Below, piece by piece: positions 1 through 9,593 of a DNA stretch of 64,000 nt; within the stretch, counting starts at the first letter, position 1, and each line of letters opens with the position of its first letter. The stretch spans positions 157,887,001 to 157,951,000 of the forward strand of contig JAUMIR010000001.1 of NCBI GenBank assembly GCA_030847615.1. The letters are read 5' to 3'. A program made the position numbers and the translations under genes. Source of the DNA: Gambelia wislizenii. Its lineage: Eukaryota > Chordata > Lepidosauria > Squamata > Crotaphytidae. The notes under the pieces are model-generated. The model had not been told where the DNA came from. It saw nothing but the letters and a program-made list of their open reading frames with translations, and searched no databases.

Positions 1-1255
1 ATAAGGAAAGCACATTAATAATTGTTCTTAGGATTGCAGCCCTGTTGGTTTAATCTCACTGAAAATACATTGTTGTACTAAATAATAGAAAGAAAGGTGG
101 TGGGAAATTCGTGTGATTAAAAAAAAAAAATTACTGTATTTTTTTTTTAAATAAGAGCTTAAGTAACATTCAGTTAGTCTCCTCTTACTTGTATCATCAA
201 GCTAGGACAAAACAATCCCCTTCCAAAACAATACAAATTTTAAAAGTGACAAGGAGATGTAAAAATAAGTATTTGGAATATTTTAAAAATCCGCACAGTG
301 TAAATCTCTTACTGAGGGCAAGATCTGTGATCTATGTGTTATGTCACTGCCATCTTCTTCAAAATCATATATTTTGGTAAGGAATTTTTCAGGTGTTGTT
401 TTTTTAAACGAATACTGACACACTGCTGAGTTAAAAAGCTACAGGCAAAAATGGCTTGTATACCCATGTAAAGAGCTCTATGCCTGCTGTTTATATAGCA
501 AGGGCAAAGCAAATGTATGCTACAGGCTCCACATGCAAGCCAGAAGATTTGTGTGTGGTCTGCACAGAATTTTTTTTTTATCATCCTGTTTGGGAACAAA
601 TTCAGGATCTGTTTCTGTTGGCAGTTTCCTCCTGTTGTGAATATATTAGTATCGTTCTCAAGGCCTCTGTAGAGAAATCTGCAATGTTAACAATGTGAGC
701 CTGGGGGCCTATAGACAATCATCCTCCATCAGGTCAGATGCTAGTAATGAGATGAAGAAGGAAAGATTACCTCACGAGAAAGAAAAGAATTAGTGCAAGC
801 CAAGACCAACTAGCTGGGCTGTAATCGCACTCTGTTTTACCATAAATGTCCAAGAGCATGTTATCTCGACACTGAAAACATCATCCCATCATGTTTAGGG
901 AATACCAAATGGATCCAGAGATTAACAACAACAACAGCAAAATCAAGAGTCCTCTGATGTCCTCTAAATTTTGAAGCCCTGCATCATGATAAGCAAAGTA
1001 GTTTCAAGCCGTTTTGCCACATCACAAGAGAGGAAATGTTTTGGGTTTTTTGCTTATTAACATCGCTGTTAATGCCTAGTGGGAAAGGTCATTCCTTTCA
1101 GAACATTTGCGCTCTCTGCTCCTGCCTAGGGCTGGTTAACATTACGGATGTACATCTTTGTAGCTTTTATTCTCACGGGCAAGAATGAATCATTTTAGCA
1201 TTTTTCTCTTTCTTGCAAGAATATTGTCAAAAGCTGTTCAGTTTTCAAAGACTAT
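1..1255. other. AT-rich stretch, nothing recognised
   Basis: No gene and no repeat that I can name. The short open frames here have no recognisable motif and overlap on both strands, as expected for chance frames in AT-rich DNA. Confidence 0.5.
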
Positions 1256-1318
1256 TCACAGTTTGGGACTTGCTCTGTACAAAAAAAAGGGGCATGGGGC
1301 TTTATTTGCCTAGAGAAC

Positions 1319-1425
1319 CGCATTTTCTACACAGAAAAATAACATTTTCTTGTTTTCTGCGCAGAAATTTTATTTTCTGTGCAGAAAATGTTGCTTTCTG
1401 TGCAGGAAAAAGCTTCCTGGGTAGA
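1319..1425. repeat. Run of short palindromes built on TTTTCTGTGCAGAAAA
   Basis: Three near-identical palindromic units (TTTTCTGCGCAGAAA, TTTTCTGTGCAGAAAA, TTTCTGTGCAGGAAA) follow each other about every 22-26 bases, preceded by a partial unit. Similar units occur inside the inverted-repeat element at 37065-37356, so this is probably a fragment of that family. I see no clear termini here. Confidence 0.55.
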
Positions 1426-1512
1426 AAAACGTAAATTTTTAAAAAGTGAATCAATAATTATGTAAATCTGCTTGATTCAAATAGGTCTATTCTAGTTGGG
1501 ATTATCAATTAG

Positions 1513-2154
1513 GGGCTTGTCTATATGCAAAAATAATCCTCATTGAATTAAAGGGGGATTCAATTTGTCTTAATGAGACTCCATGTTGAATCACAGTATT
1601 TGGAAGGAGGGGGGCCAAAAACTATGCTACAAAAGACTACAGGACTTTCCCCAAGTTTTTAAAAAACTGCGGGGGAAATGCGCACTCCCACTAATTAGGA
1701 CAACCAAATCACATTGCTGCATATTCCTAAAGTAGATAGCTGATTGGTCAGATGTGTATGGGGGGCGGATACATATGTTGTCATGGCAATGCACAGAACC
1801 ACCATGTTGGATTTTCAGTGTAGCTATTGTGAGCTGAGACAATGAAACAGTCTTTTTTAAAGGGTTTTTTGTTTGCTTATTTAAGAGGAAGCTCACACTT
1901 CTGCACCTCAGGTTTAGAGGTTTTTTTAAAAAAAAAATACTGTTTGGTAGTGGCAACTTGGGGAGAATAAAAAGGTGAGTAATTCACTCATGCCCACCAT
2001 CTTGATTTTCAGGCATGCCCGTTTGAACAGCAAATGCAGATAGCTTTGCATGCCTGCAATCTTGCCAAAAAAACCATGGAGACAAATGAAAGCTGCTTCA
2101 AATTGGTGTTACTGTACACCAATCCACATTTTATTGCATTGTATAGATAAGTCC
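1513..2154 (-). mobile_element. MITE family B, complete copy
   Basis: The left end GGGCTTGTCTATA and the right end TATAGATAAGTCC are imperfect terminal inverted repeats. The 642-bp body is flanked by TAG on both sides (1510-1512 and 2155-2157), a 3-bp target duplication. It carries no coding capacity. The body is the reverse orientation of the copy at 53049-53689, sharing the blocks around 'cttgattttcaggcatgcc' and the purine/pyrimidine-rich centre. The transposon that mobilised it is not in this window. Confidence 0.75.
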
Positions 2155-2344
2155 TAGATTTAGGCTGCAGGTAGGAATCATGCTGCCACCGCCGCCACCA
2201 CCCCATGTGGTTGGCCTCCAATTCCCAGCATTCCTCACTACTGATTATGCTTGCTAGGGCCACATGGTTCCCACTTTCGATTTAGGCCAGAAATTTTTAA
2301 CATGATGATGCCAATGCATGTCATAAATTTAGCCAGGAATCATA

Positions 2345-2919
2345 GGAGATTATCAGACAGGAATGCAAAAAACGTTCCTGTTCCACAATCTCTAGTCCCA
2401 CCCTTGTCCCAACACAATAACCCTCCCTATCACACTTACCTTGTCTTGTGTCGACAGGTAGCTCAGGAAAGAATGGAGTTCTAATGGAGCTCCATTCTCT
2501 TCCTGAACTGAAATCCAGCCTGTTCTCATGAAAAGATGCGAGCGCAGGAAATTCATAAATAAAAAGTTAAATAACACCCAAAAAAGTTATACCAACCACA
2601 AAAACATACTTTAAAACTTACAAGTAAGCCAGGGAGGGTCATAAAAAGTGTGTCACTTACCTGGATGTCGTGATCTCAGCCATAAGTGTTCTGGCAGGAC
2701 CACCCATTGACGCTGCATTCAGAAGAATTAAATGGCTTGAGGTTTCAGATGCTGGCAATGCCGTCACCAAATCACAATGGGGAATCTATTGATGGCTTGG
2801 CCCATCAATAAAAAGAAATACCAGCAGAACGCAAAAGGACAATGTTGTCTGATATTGGTGTCCTTTTGTGTTCCCCTTGTCTCATTATGGCATCACATTA
2901 GCCATGTCTGATAATTTCC
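2345..2919 (-). mobile_element. MITE family A, complete copy
   Basis: Ends read GGAGATTATCAGAC and GTCTGATAATTTCC, inverted repeats of each other with one or two mismatches, and ATA flanks both sides. An internal hairpin TATTGATGG...CCATCAATA lies at 2788-2810. No coding capacity. The body resembles the copies at 58658-59252 (same orientation) and 61877-62424 (opposite), for example in the block containing 'cttacctggatgtcgtgatc'. Confidence 0.75.
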
Positions 2920-3168
2920 ATAGGTGCAAGGGGGATCTATATCACAAGCTTGTCTCCATTGTACAAAGTTTAATATGCAGACAAGCTTCCTCTTTTTCTT
3001 CCCTCTGTTCAGAAATTCCCTGATAGAGATCCCAGCTCTGTGATCCCAATGAGCCAAATGAATCGTACCACATTTTAGATACAGAGGCCTAATTTATATG
3101 TGATGCTGGGCAAAGTGAAATTGCTCACTTAAGCACGTTCCCATTCACATTTGTAAATATATAGAGAG

Positions 3169-3390
3169 AGTTGGCCCTCTGTATCCATGGATTCTGCATC
3201 CATGGCTTCCACCATCCATGGCTTGAAAGTTTTCCCAAAAATATTCCAAAAAGCAAAGCTTGATTTTGCCATTTTATATAAGGGACACCATTTTACTACA
3301 CCATTGTATATAATGGGACTTGAGCAGCCATGGATTTTGGTATCCATGGGGTGTGTGTGTCCTGGAACCAAACCCCAAGGGTCTACTGTA
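3169..3390 (-). mobile_element. Tigger-like MITE
   Basis: The end beginning AGTTGGCCCTCTGTATCC and the far end near GGGTCTACTGTA form the terminal repeats of a pogo/Tigger-type short element. The body matches, in reverse, the copies at 41522-41736 and 56718-56932 (shared 'aagggacaccattttac' block). No coding capacity. Confidence 0.65.
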
Positions 3391-3422
3391 CATATGAATA
3401 AAAGGATGTTAAAAACAGTAAA

Positions 3423-3584
3423 GAGAGCCAGAGTGGTGTAGTAGTTTCATCATTGGACTATGGCTCTGGAGACGCTAGATCTCTGCTCAGCCATAGAAAC
3501 CCGCTGGGTGACCCTGGGCAAGTCACATGCTCTCAGCCTCAGAGGAAGGCAAAGGCAAACCCCCTCTGAAGAACAAATCTTGCA
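3423..3584 (+). mobile_element. tRNA-derived SINE, 3'-truncated
   Basis: Starts 'agagccagagtggtgtagtag', then a MIR-like core 'gggtgaccctgggcaagtca' and 'cctctgaagaacaaatcttg'. The downstream tail seen in the copy at 50437-50626 is missing; the copy stops where the family B MITE begins. Such SINEs are transcribed by Pol III and moved by a LINE. Confidence 0.7.
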
Positions 3585-4757
3585 TACACAAAAGTCAGCA
3601 ACTGCTACTTGTCTTAAAGGGATTTTTGGCAGATCGCAGGCATGTGAAGCTATTCACGTTTGCTGTGCAATCAGGCATGCCTGAAAATCAAGATGGTGGC
3701 CACAAGTGAATTACTCGTGTTTTTACTTACCTCAGTTTGCCGCCACCAGACAGTATTTTTTTAAAACCATATCCAAGGTGTGAAAGAGAGATCTTTCGCT
3801 TTAACAAAAAAGGAATCAAAAAACGTCATTTTATCTCCTTAGTGCTTACTCACTAAGGCAAAAATCCAACATGGCAGCTCTGCGCACTTGCCTTGTTAGC
3901 AAGCGCTGCCCCCCCCCGCACATCTGACCAATCAGCTTTCAACTTTTGCTTATATAGGGAAAGCAAATTAAATTGAATTGCTTGTCCCAATGAGCAGAAA
4001 TGTGCATCCCCCCTACTGTTTTTTTGAAAGTTCGGGGAAAGCCACAAAGGCTTTTCCCATAAAGTATATGGGGGATTTGATCCCCCTCCTTCCCAATACA
4101 TCAGAATGATGTGGGATGCCATTTAGGAAATTATCAGACGACCCCAAAAGTCCGGTACAGGCATGACAGGAGATCGCTAGAGGGCTTGAATATCAGATGA
4201 TGTCGTCCTTGTCCTGTTATGCCCCCTTGCTGCTTCTGTTCCATCCATGTTCCTTTTTATTGACAGCTTAAGCCATCAATAGATCACCCATTCCGTTCCT
4301 GTCACGAAACAACAGGCGAGCAAAAAGGAGCCCCATTATGCTGGTGCGATGCTAGCCACAGTGGGAGGTCTGTGCCGAACACTTCCGGGTGCGTTCAGGA
4401 CATCCAGGTAAATGATAGACTTTTTTTGTACCCTCCCTGGGTTACTCAGTGTTTTAAAAGTGTGTTTCTGTGCTTTTTTTTGACATTTATTTTTCTCTAT
4501 ATTTTTAAATTTTCTGCACGACCGTCCTCTTGCAAGAACGGCCGGAATTTTGTTTCCAGGAAGTGAATTAAGCTCCATGGGGGCTGCATTCACTTCTGGC
4601 TGCTGGAGGGGAGGGGAGGACTTTTAATCACACAGCAAGGTAGGTATCTGAAAAATTTTCATTTAATCAGTTATAGGAACGGAAGTGGGGCAGGAGGGGG
4701 AGTTGCGAGATGAGGCGGGGTTTTTTGGTCCCCATCTGATAATCTCCTTAGACAGAT
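3585..4757 (+). mobile_element. MITE family B, 5'-truncated and interrupted
   Basis: The sequence from about 3590 matches the interior of the copy at 53049-53689 ('gcagatcgcaggcatg', 'aaaatccaacatggcag'). Its right end reads 'ccattta', is cut by a family A MITE at 4126-4747, and resumes with 'gacagatg' after the TTA duplication, matching 'ccatttagaca' in the 53-kb copy. The left terminus is lost beside the SINE. Confidence 0.65.
4126..4747 (+). mobile_element. MITE family A, complete copy inside a family B MITE
   Basis: Ends GGAAATTATCAGACG and CATCTGATAATCTCC are inverted repeats. A perfect TTA duplication flanks them (4123-4125 and 4748-4750). The internal hairpin TATTGACAG...CCATCAATA lies near 4259-4281. 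Length is 622 bp, the same as the copy at 40396-41017. The host family B sequence reads straight across once one TTA and this element are removed. Confidence 0.8.
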
Positions 4758-4775
4758 GAAAACCTTTGCATCTTA

Positions 4776-4985
4776 GTTATTTTATTTTATTTTATTTTAG
4801 TTATTTTATTACCCGCCTTTCCCATCAGGATCAGGGCTGGGTACAACATCACTCAGTATACAATACAATGCATCATAGTACATCACTATGCAGTACAATT
4901 CAATACATTACAATTCAATGCAATACAGTTCAGTACAGTTTTTATCAGTACAGACAGTACAGACAATACAGACAATTGTACAATG
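4776..4985 (-). mobile_element. LINE 3'-end fragment (L2-type tail)
   Basis: A (TTTTA)n run followed by 'ttacccgcctttcccatc' is the reverse complement of the usual L2-type 3' end with its A-rich simple-repeat tail. Downstream is a degenerate run of 'cagtacaattcaata'-like units with no coding content. Confidence 0.5.
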
Positions 4986-4994
4986 TGAATGCCA

Positions 4995-5235
4995 GTAGAT
5001 GGCACTGCTGGCATGCAAACGATGCTGCAAGAGTGACATTGCAGAATGCAATGACTGCTGCTTTTTTGGAAACTGTAATTAACAGTTTCCCCAGCATGTC
5101 GCCCCAGCTCTTTATTACGCTGGTACTCATTTTACGGACTTACGGAAGACTGAGTCGACCTGGGAGGGGCTGGGATCAAACTTACAAACTCAAGATCTGC
5201 ATGAGTTTTGGCTGCATTAGCTTACTGCTTCACAA
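4995..5235 (-). mobile_element. tRNA-derived SINE related to Sauria/Squam types
   Basis: Read on the minus strand it starts 'gggtcccttgtgaagcagta', has a B-box-like 'gtttgatccc', then 'ggtcgactcagtcttcc' and 'gtaaaatgagtacc', the block shared with Sauria SINEs. The 3' part differs from the Sauria copy at 24810-25082, so it may be a separate squamate tRNA SINE family. Confidence 0.6.
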
Positions 5236-5307
5236 GGGACCCTAATCTCAAAATGTTAACATGTGGTCTGAAAATTGTTTTAGGACTTAGGACTGAAAAT
5301 TGTTCTA

Positions 5308-5580
5308 GGATGTTTCAGATGATACAGTCCTCCTCTGTCCTCCTCTCGAACTCCTCCCGCACTCCTCCCGACCTTTCCCCATGCTGCGGGTGCCATTTTT
5401 TATTGACGGAGGTTCTCCGTCAATAAAAAGTGGCGCCCGCAACACAGGGGAAGGTCAGGAGGAGGATAGGAGGAGGACAGAGGAGGACGTGGCTGTCTGA
5501 AATGGGGCTCTGAAAATGAAACAGCCACGTTCTTCTCCCAAGCTCCGTAGGGGGGGGGTTTCACCCATCTGAAAAAGTCC
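5308..5580. mobile_element. Short family A-related MITE with strong hairpin
   Basis: The right end CATCTGAAAAAGTCC and the diverged left end GGATGTTTCAGATGA are inverted repeats; flanks are CTA and TTA. The centre is a hairpin with arms of about 15 bp (5396-5411 and 5415-5429) around ATTGACGGAG. At 273 bp it belongs with the 310-bp element at 57702-58011 (shared end GAAAAAGTCC and AATAAAAAG stem). Confidence 0.65.
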
Positions 5581-5584
5581 TTAG

Positions 5585-5757
5585 TCTTTTAAACATGCTT
5601 TAAGTTGTTAATCATATTTAATATGGTTTAGTGTATTTCAATTATTTTGATTGCTTTAAATTGCTTTTGCTTCTTTGCATTGATTTTACTTGTACACTGT
5701 CCTGAGATCCTTTGAGGTAGGATGAGATAGAAATATTTTAATAAATAAAATAAAAAT
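5585..5757 (+). mobile_element. LINE 3'-end fragment (L2-type tail)
   Basis: T-rich sequence leading to 'tgtacactgtcctgagatcc', 'tagaaatattttaataaata' and an A-rich tail. This is the typical 3' end of squamate L2-type elements. Only the untranslated end is present. Confidence 0.6.
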
Positions 5758-7431
5758 AAATTAACACACTTTAGAAGACTGGGAAAATAAGAAGCAAGAT
5801 GCTGACTGATACCTAAAGGAGAACCAATGAAGAGATGTCAGTTTCTTTGGGAAGGAAGTTCCACACCCATGCACATGGAGTAATTGCCCCCCTCTTTTAC
5901 TAGAATTACTAGAATCGTCCCAGTGGTAATACTGCCTGGGAGATTCTTGGAACTGTGTTCAATCTATGGGGAAAGGATCACAGACATGCAGTTTTAGCCC
6001 CTCTAGTGTCACATTTAATCTGACCACACAAAGTTCTCCCTCAGGAGAAACTGGCCAGCAGTTAGGCACACAGGCACATTAGCAGTGGCCTAGTTTAATT
6101 TTCTATCCATGATAAACCCATTGGGTTGGAGGCAGATTGAAGCAAATTGGGGCCCCACAACTGAATTGATCTTGTAGGTGAAGGTGGAAGGCAATTTTTG
6201 CTACTTTGTGCTTCTCCTTGTGCCCCCCCACCCTTAAAATTTCCTCTCTGGGGAGTTTGAGGGCCAACCAGAACAGTGTGTGCCATGGTGCTGAGGTCTG
6301 CAGGGGTAAGGAAGAACCACCAAAACCATTATCCCATCCCCTTCTCCACTGAGAAGTGTTCATTTGACCCCTCTGCTAATAAAAGCGGCACTTCCATTCA
6401 TGAAGGGTCACCTCTGGATCCACCATACTGTCTCAAATCCTATCTCTGAACCTGCATTTTCTTGTGTAGTAGCCCATGTTTCTCTTCATCAGCAATGGCA
6501 GTTGAAGGCTTCCCTGTTGGGGATGGGGAGTGGGTGATTAATCTACTCCAGGTTTTAGATGGAACTATCTAAATTGTTGAACCACCCAAAAAGTTCTGCA
6601 ATTTGGATGGCTCCTTTAAAGTTTGGACTAAAACCCAGATGTGGATGGACTGCCCCACCAAGATGGATGCCACCAACCATCACTGATTTTCAGTGGTACT
6701 TCACAAGACACCTCTTCAACCTTTTTAAAATTCAATCTGTCTTTCCCTTTTGCTAGATTTCCAGATTCAGGACTGAAAACGAAGCGTAAATCTTACTGCC
6801 TAATAACCACATCCATTGCTTCCATAAAATGCTGCTTAAAAAGTCAATAGGCTGCACATGTTAAAGACATTAGAGCTGTTAACAGAGCATTGTAAAGTAA
6901 GCAGAATTTTTAATAACCTGCATGGAACTTTTAAGCCATGGTATTTTTTATCACAGGGCAGGCTTCAGTTCTTCTGCTTTGCAGTTTGCCTGACTGTGCT
7001 CTTCTGGAATTTTAAATATTAATAGAACAACAAAAGTAGGAAAAAGTGCCTAACACTAAGGAAAAGTTTCACAAACAGTGGCTGTGAGAATGCTTCATGT
7101 TTCCCTTTTTGCTGCTTCTGAAGAGAGGTTGCTTAAGATAGTGTTATGCAAGTTTTCCAAAGATACTGTTTGTACCACTTTCTCTTTAGAAGCGATGTCA
7201 GAAATGCTGTAAAATCCCTCGTCTGCATTACAAAACCATTCTCAGGGTACTTTTTCCAGGCAAGTATTTTACTGGGCAATGGTCCTGCCTCTTTCATGGA
7301 ATTTATGGGAGATCCAGTTGGCAATGTCTTCCATTTCTAACTCTCCTGTGTTTTTCACAAGTTGTTCCAGCTTTTTTTTTCATAGGAAAAAAATATGAAC
7401 AGCTGCCCAATGCCTTTTGGTAGTGTCAAGA
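5758..7431. other. Low-repeat stretch, no gene recognised
   Basis: No protein motif, no RNA gene and no named repeat seen. Open frames of 60-86 codons overlap on both strands and do not resemble known domains. Confidence 0.45.
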
Positions 7432-7936
7432 CAGAACTTGGAACGTTCCTTTTTAAAGGAACTAGTTACTTTACTTGTTACTCTGAACTCCCAACATGTC
7501 ATTAGTTGTTACTGTTACTGCAGTCCAGAAAGGTAACCTACTGTGTTATTCATCATTAAGAAGTTACCATTACTGTGAATGCCATGGGAATTACAGTATA
7601 GAAAAATGCTCTCTGATCCACCAAGTGGCTAATTCAGATATTACATCTTGGAAAATGTAAAATACATTGCAAAGCTTCTCTTTCCAGCTGCCCCATGAGG
7701 CAGCTGTTCATATGACCCTTCCTCTTCCACCTCCATTTCTTCAGTCTGAGTCAGCACACACACCTCATAATGAGTAACAGGCAGAAAGCCCATTCCTGTT
7801 CCACTGTAAGTAGTGGGTTACAGCTACGGCAATTACCATCAAAAAACGTAATTCTGTTCCAACTTGTTACTGTGGAAAGTAATTGGATAACAGAATTGGA
7901 TAACTCAACAGAAGAATGGGTTATTTCCTAGCTCTG
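7432..7936. mobile_element. hAT-like MITE
   Basis: Left end CAGAACTTGGAACGTTCC and right end, read in reverse, CAGAGCTAGGAAATAACCC are imperfect inverted repeats starting with CAG, as in hAT elements. The body is rich in 'gttact/gtaac' motifs in both directions. No clear 8-bp duplication is left, so it is probably old. No coding capacity. Confidence 0.6.
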
Positions 7937-8405
7937 CATTACGAGCTGTCCATGTAGAAGCACTCCTGAGAAAAATGATAATCATGTGGAAAGTGTACAG
8001 ATTGCTTCACAAACATTTCCCTAATATTCTCAACTCATATATATTTTCTTAAGAATCGTGTTACAAAAAGATTAACGGTCCCCCCCCCAATTTATAATTG
8101 ATCAAAATCCAGGTCCCTGCTGTAAAACACCAAGACTTGTCATTTGGTCTTCATCAATCTTAGGAGCATGTTTGGTGCTGGCATGAGAGAGGGCCTAACC
8201 CAGCCCCTTCCCTTTTTCCCTTCCATTGAGAGGCAAAAACCATTTTATTTAGGCAGGCTTTTATTCATACCATTGTAAACTAAGCAGAAATTTTAATGAG
8301 TTTTTAAAGTTTCATTAATTTGTAAGCTTTTATTCAGGAGAGCTTTCTGTAAATGAGTGCTTGAAAAATCATTTTAATTGAGTGGGTGGTATACTTTTAA
8401 AACTA

Positions 8406-8653
8406 TAGTAGGACCCCTGTATTCACTGATTCATTATCCACTGATTCAATTATCCATGGGACACAAAACAGCTCACCTACCATAGAGTCTTTCTAGAAAA
8501 TGTGTCCTCTCTAGCCATTTTCTAGGTCCTCAAAGGCAACTCTATAGTATTTTAAAGCGGAAGTTCCATTATTTTCAATGGAGTTCGCTACTGTCCATGT
8601 TTTCTGTACCCATGCCCCAGAACCAATCCCCAGCAGATATGCGGTCCTACTGT
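8406..8653. mobile_element. Tigger-like MITE, second subfamily
   Basis: Ends 'tagtaggacccctgtattc' and 'gcggtcctactgta' are inverted repeats. The interior 'agaggacac/gtgtcctct' blocks match the better preserved copy at 41965-42220. No coding capacity. Confidence 0.6.
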
Positions 8654-8654
8654 A

Positions 8655-8790
8655 ATGTGCTTTCAAATTGGGCATTTTTAGTTTTTACTTAAACTTCTTA
8701 AACCTTTTTAGTCAAACTTCTTGTAAGGTTCCTTGAGTCCCAGTTTTGGGGGAAAGGTGGGGGTATCAATCAAACCGATCAATCAGTATG
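8655..8790 (+). mobile_element. Possible LINE 3'-end fragment
   Basis: 'ccttgagtcccagttttggg' followed by 'aaaggtgggggtatcaatc' resembles the end of an L2-type LINE, ending in ATC-type short repeats. No coding part. Confidence 0.4.
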
Positions 8791-8832
8791 TATGTTTTCT
8801 GAGGAATTAAAACCCAAGCTAGAATTGCATTA

Positions 8833-9034
8833 CAGTTGTCCCTTCATATCCTCTGGGGTTTGGTTCCATGATCCATGAATACTCAAGTCCCATTATATGC
8901 AATGGCATAGCAAAATGGTGTCCCTTATATAAGATGGCAAAATCAAGGTTTGCTTTTTAGATTATTATTTTTTAAAGAATATTTTCATGCCTTGAATACT
9001 TAAATCCGTGGATACCAAATCCATGGATATGGAG

Positions 9035-9036
<2 letters not shown>
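8833..9036 (+). mobile_element. Tigger-like MITE, right end lost
   Basis: Starts TA-CAGTTGTCCCTTCATATCC and runs parallel to the copies at 41522 and 56718. Its right terminal repeat stops at 'ggatatggagggtc', where the (TC)n tail of the RTE-like LINE begins, so the last bases including AACTG are gone. Confidence 0.65.
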
Positions 9037-9080
<44 letters not shown>

Positions 9081-9089
9081 TCTCTCTCT
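9037..9089. repeat. (TC)n microsatellite, the tail of an RTE-like LINE
   Basis: About 53 bases of almost pure TC/CT. On the minus strand it is (GA)n directly after the LINE 3' end. The same tail, shorter, ends the copies at 16106, 43189 and 54238. Confidence 0.85.
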
Positions 9090-9489
9090 GGCTTTTCTTC
9101 ACAAATAAAGATTCAGGAAGGACTCATCCTGCACTTTCTGCAAGCGCACTGATGACTAAAAAGGCCAATCTGAGATAAACAAGTTGGGTTGCAGAAAGCA
9201 CAGCAGAAGGTCTCCTTGGGTGATGTTTCCGGGTTGTGATTCTTTCTGTGTTGTCATTTCTCTTCAAGACTTGTTCGGCGTGAGTTCTCAAATAAGGCAG
9301 CAGCATTGTGGATAGTGCGTCTCCATACCTCCCAATGTGAGGCCAGGGCGGACCATTGTTGCTGATCAATTTGGCCGAGCCTGAGATGTTGTTTCAGGGA
9401 GTCCTTGTATCGCTTTTTTTGGAGCGCCCCTCTTACGCTGACCTGTGGTGAGTTCACCGTAGGGTACTATTTGGGGGAGGCAATGGTCA
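9090..9489 (-). mobile_element. RTE-like LINE, 5'-truncated
   Basis: Only the last 400 bp of the LINE. On the minus strand it encodes the end of the protein, with the recognisable stretches RYKDSLKQHLRLGQIDQQQW and WRRTIHNAAALFENSRRTSL in one frame and the zinc finger end in another, so it is frameshifted. The terminal hairpin has decayed (9097-9110, CTTC-acaaat-AAAG). It joins CR1 sequence directly at its 5' end. Confidence 0.8.
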
Positions 9490-9593
9490 CCCATCCTATA
9501 TCTGTGCTTTTCATTTTACTGCCCGAGTGTAGTATCCTACATTTCTCCCTGTTGAGATTCATTTTGTTAGTTTTGGCCCAGCTTTCTACTCTG

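Noticed and set aside
4126..4747. hAT membership for MITE family A
   Set aside because: hAT elements leave 5-8-bp duplications; the clear flanks here are 3 bp.
4766..5245. 159-codon frame with YRQYRQYRQ repeats
   Set aside because: It is a translation of LINE-tail simple repeats and an antisense SINE, not a protein.
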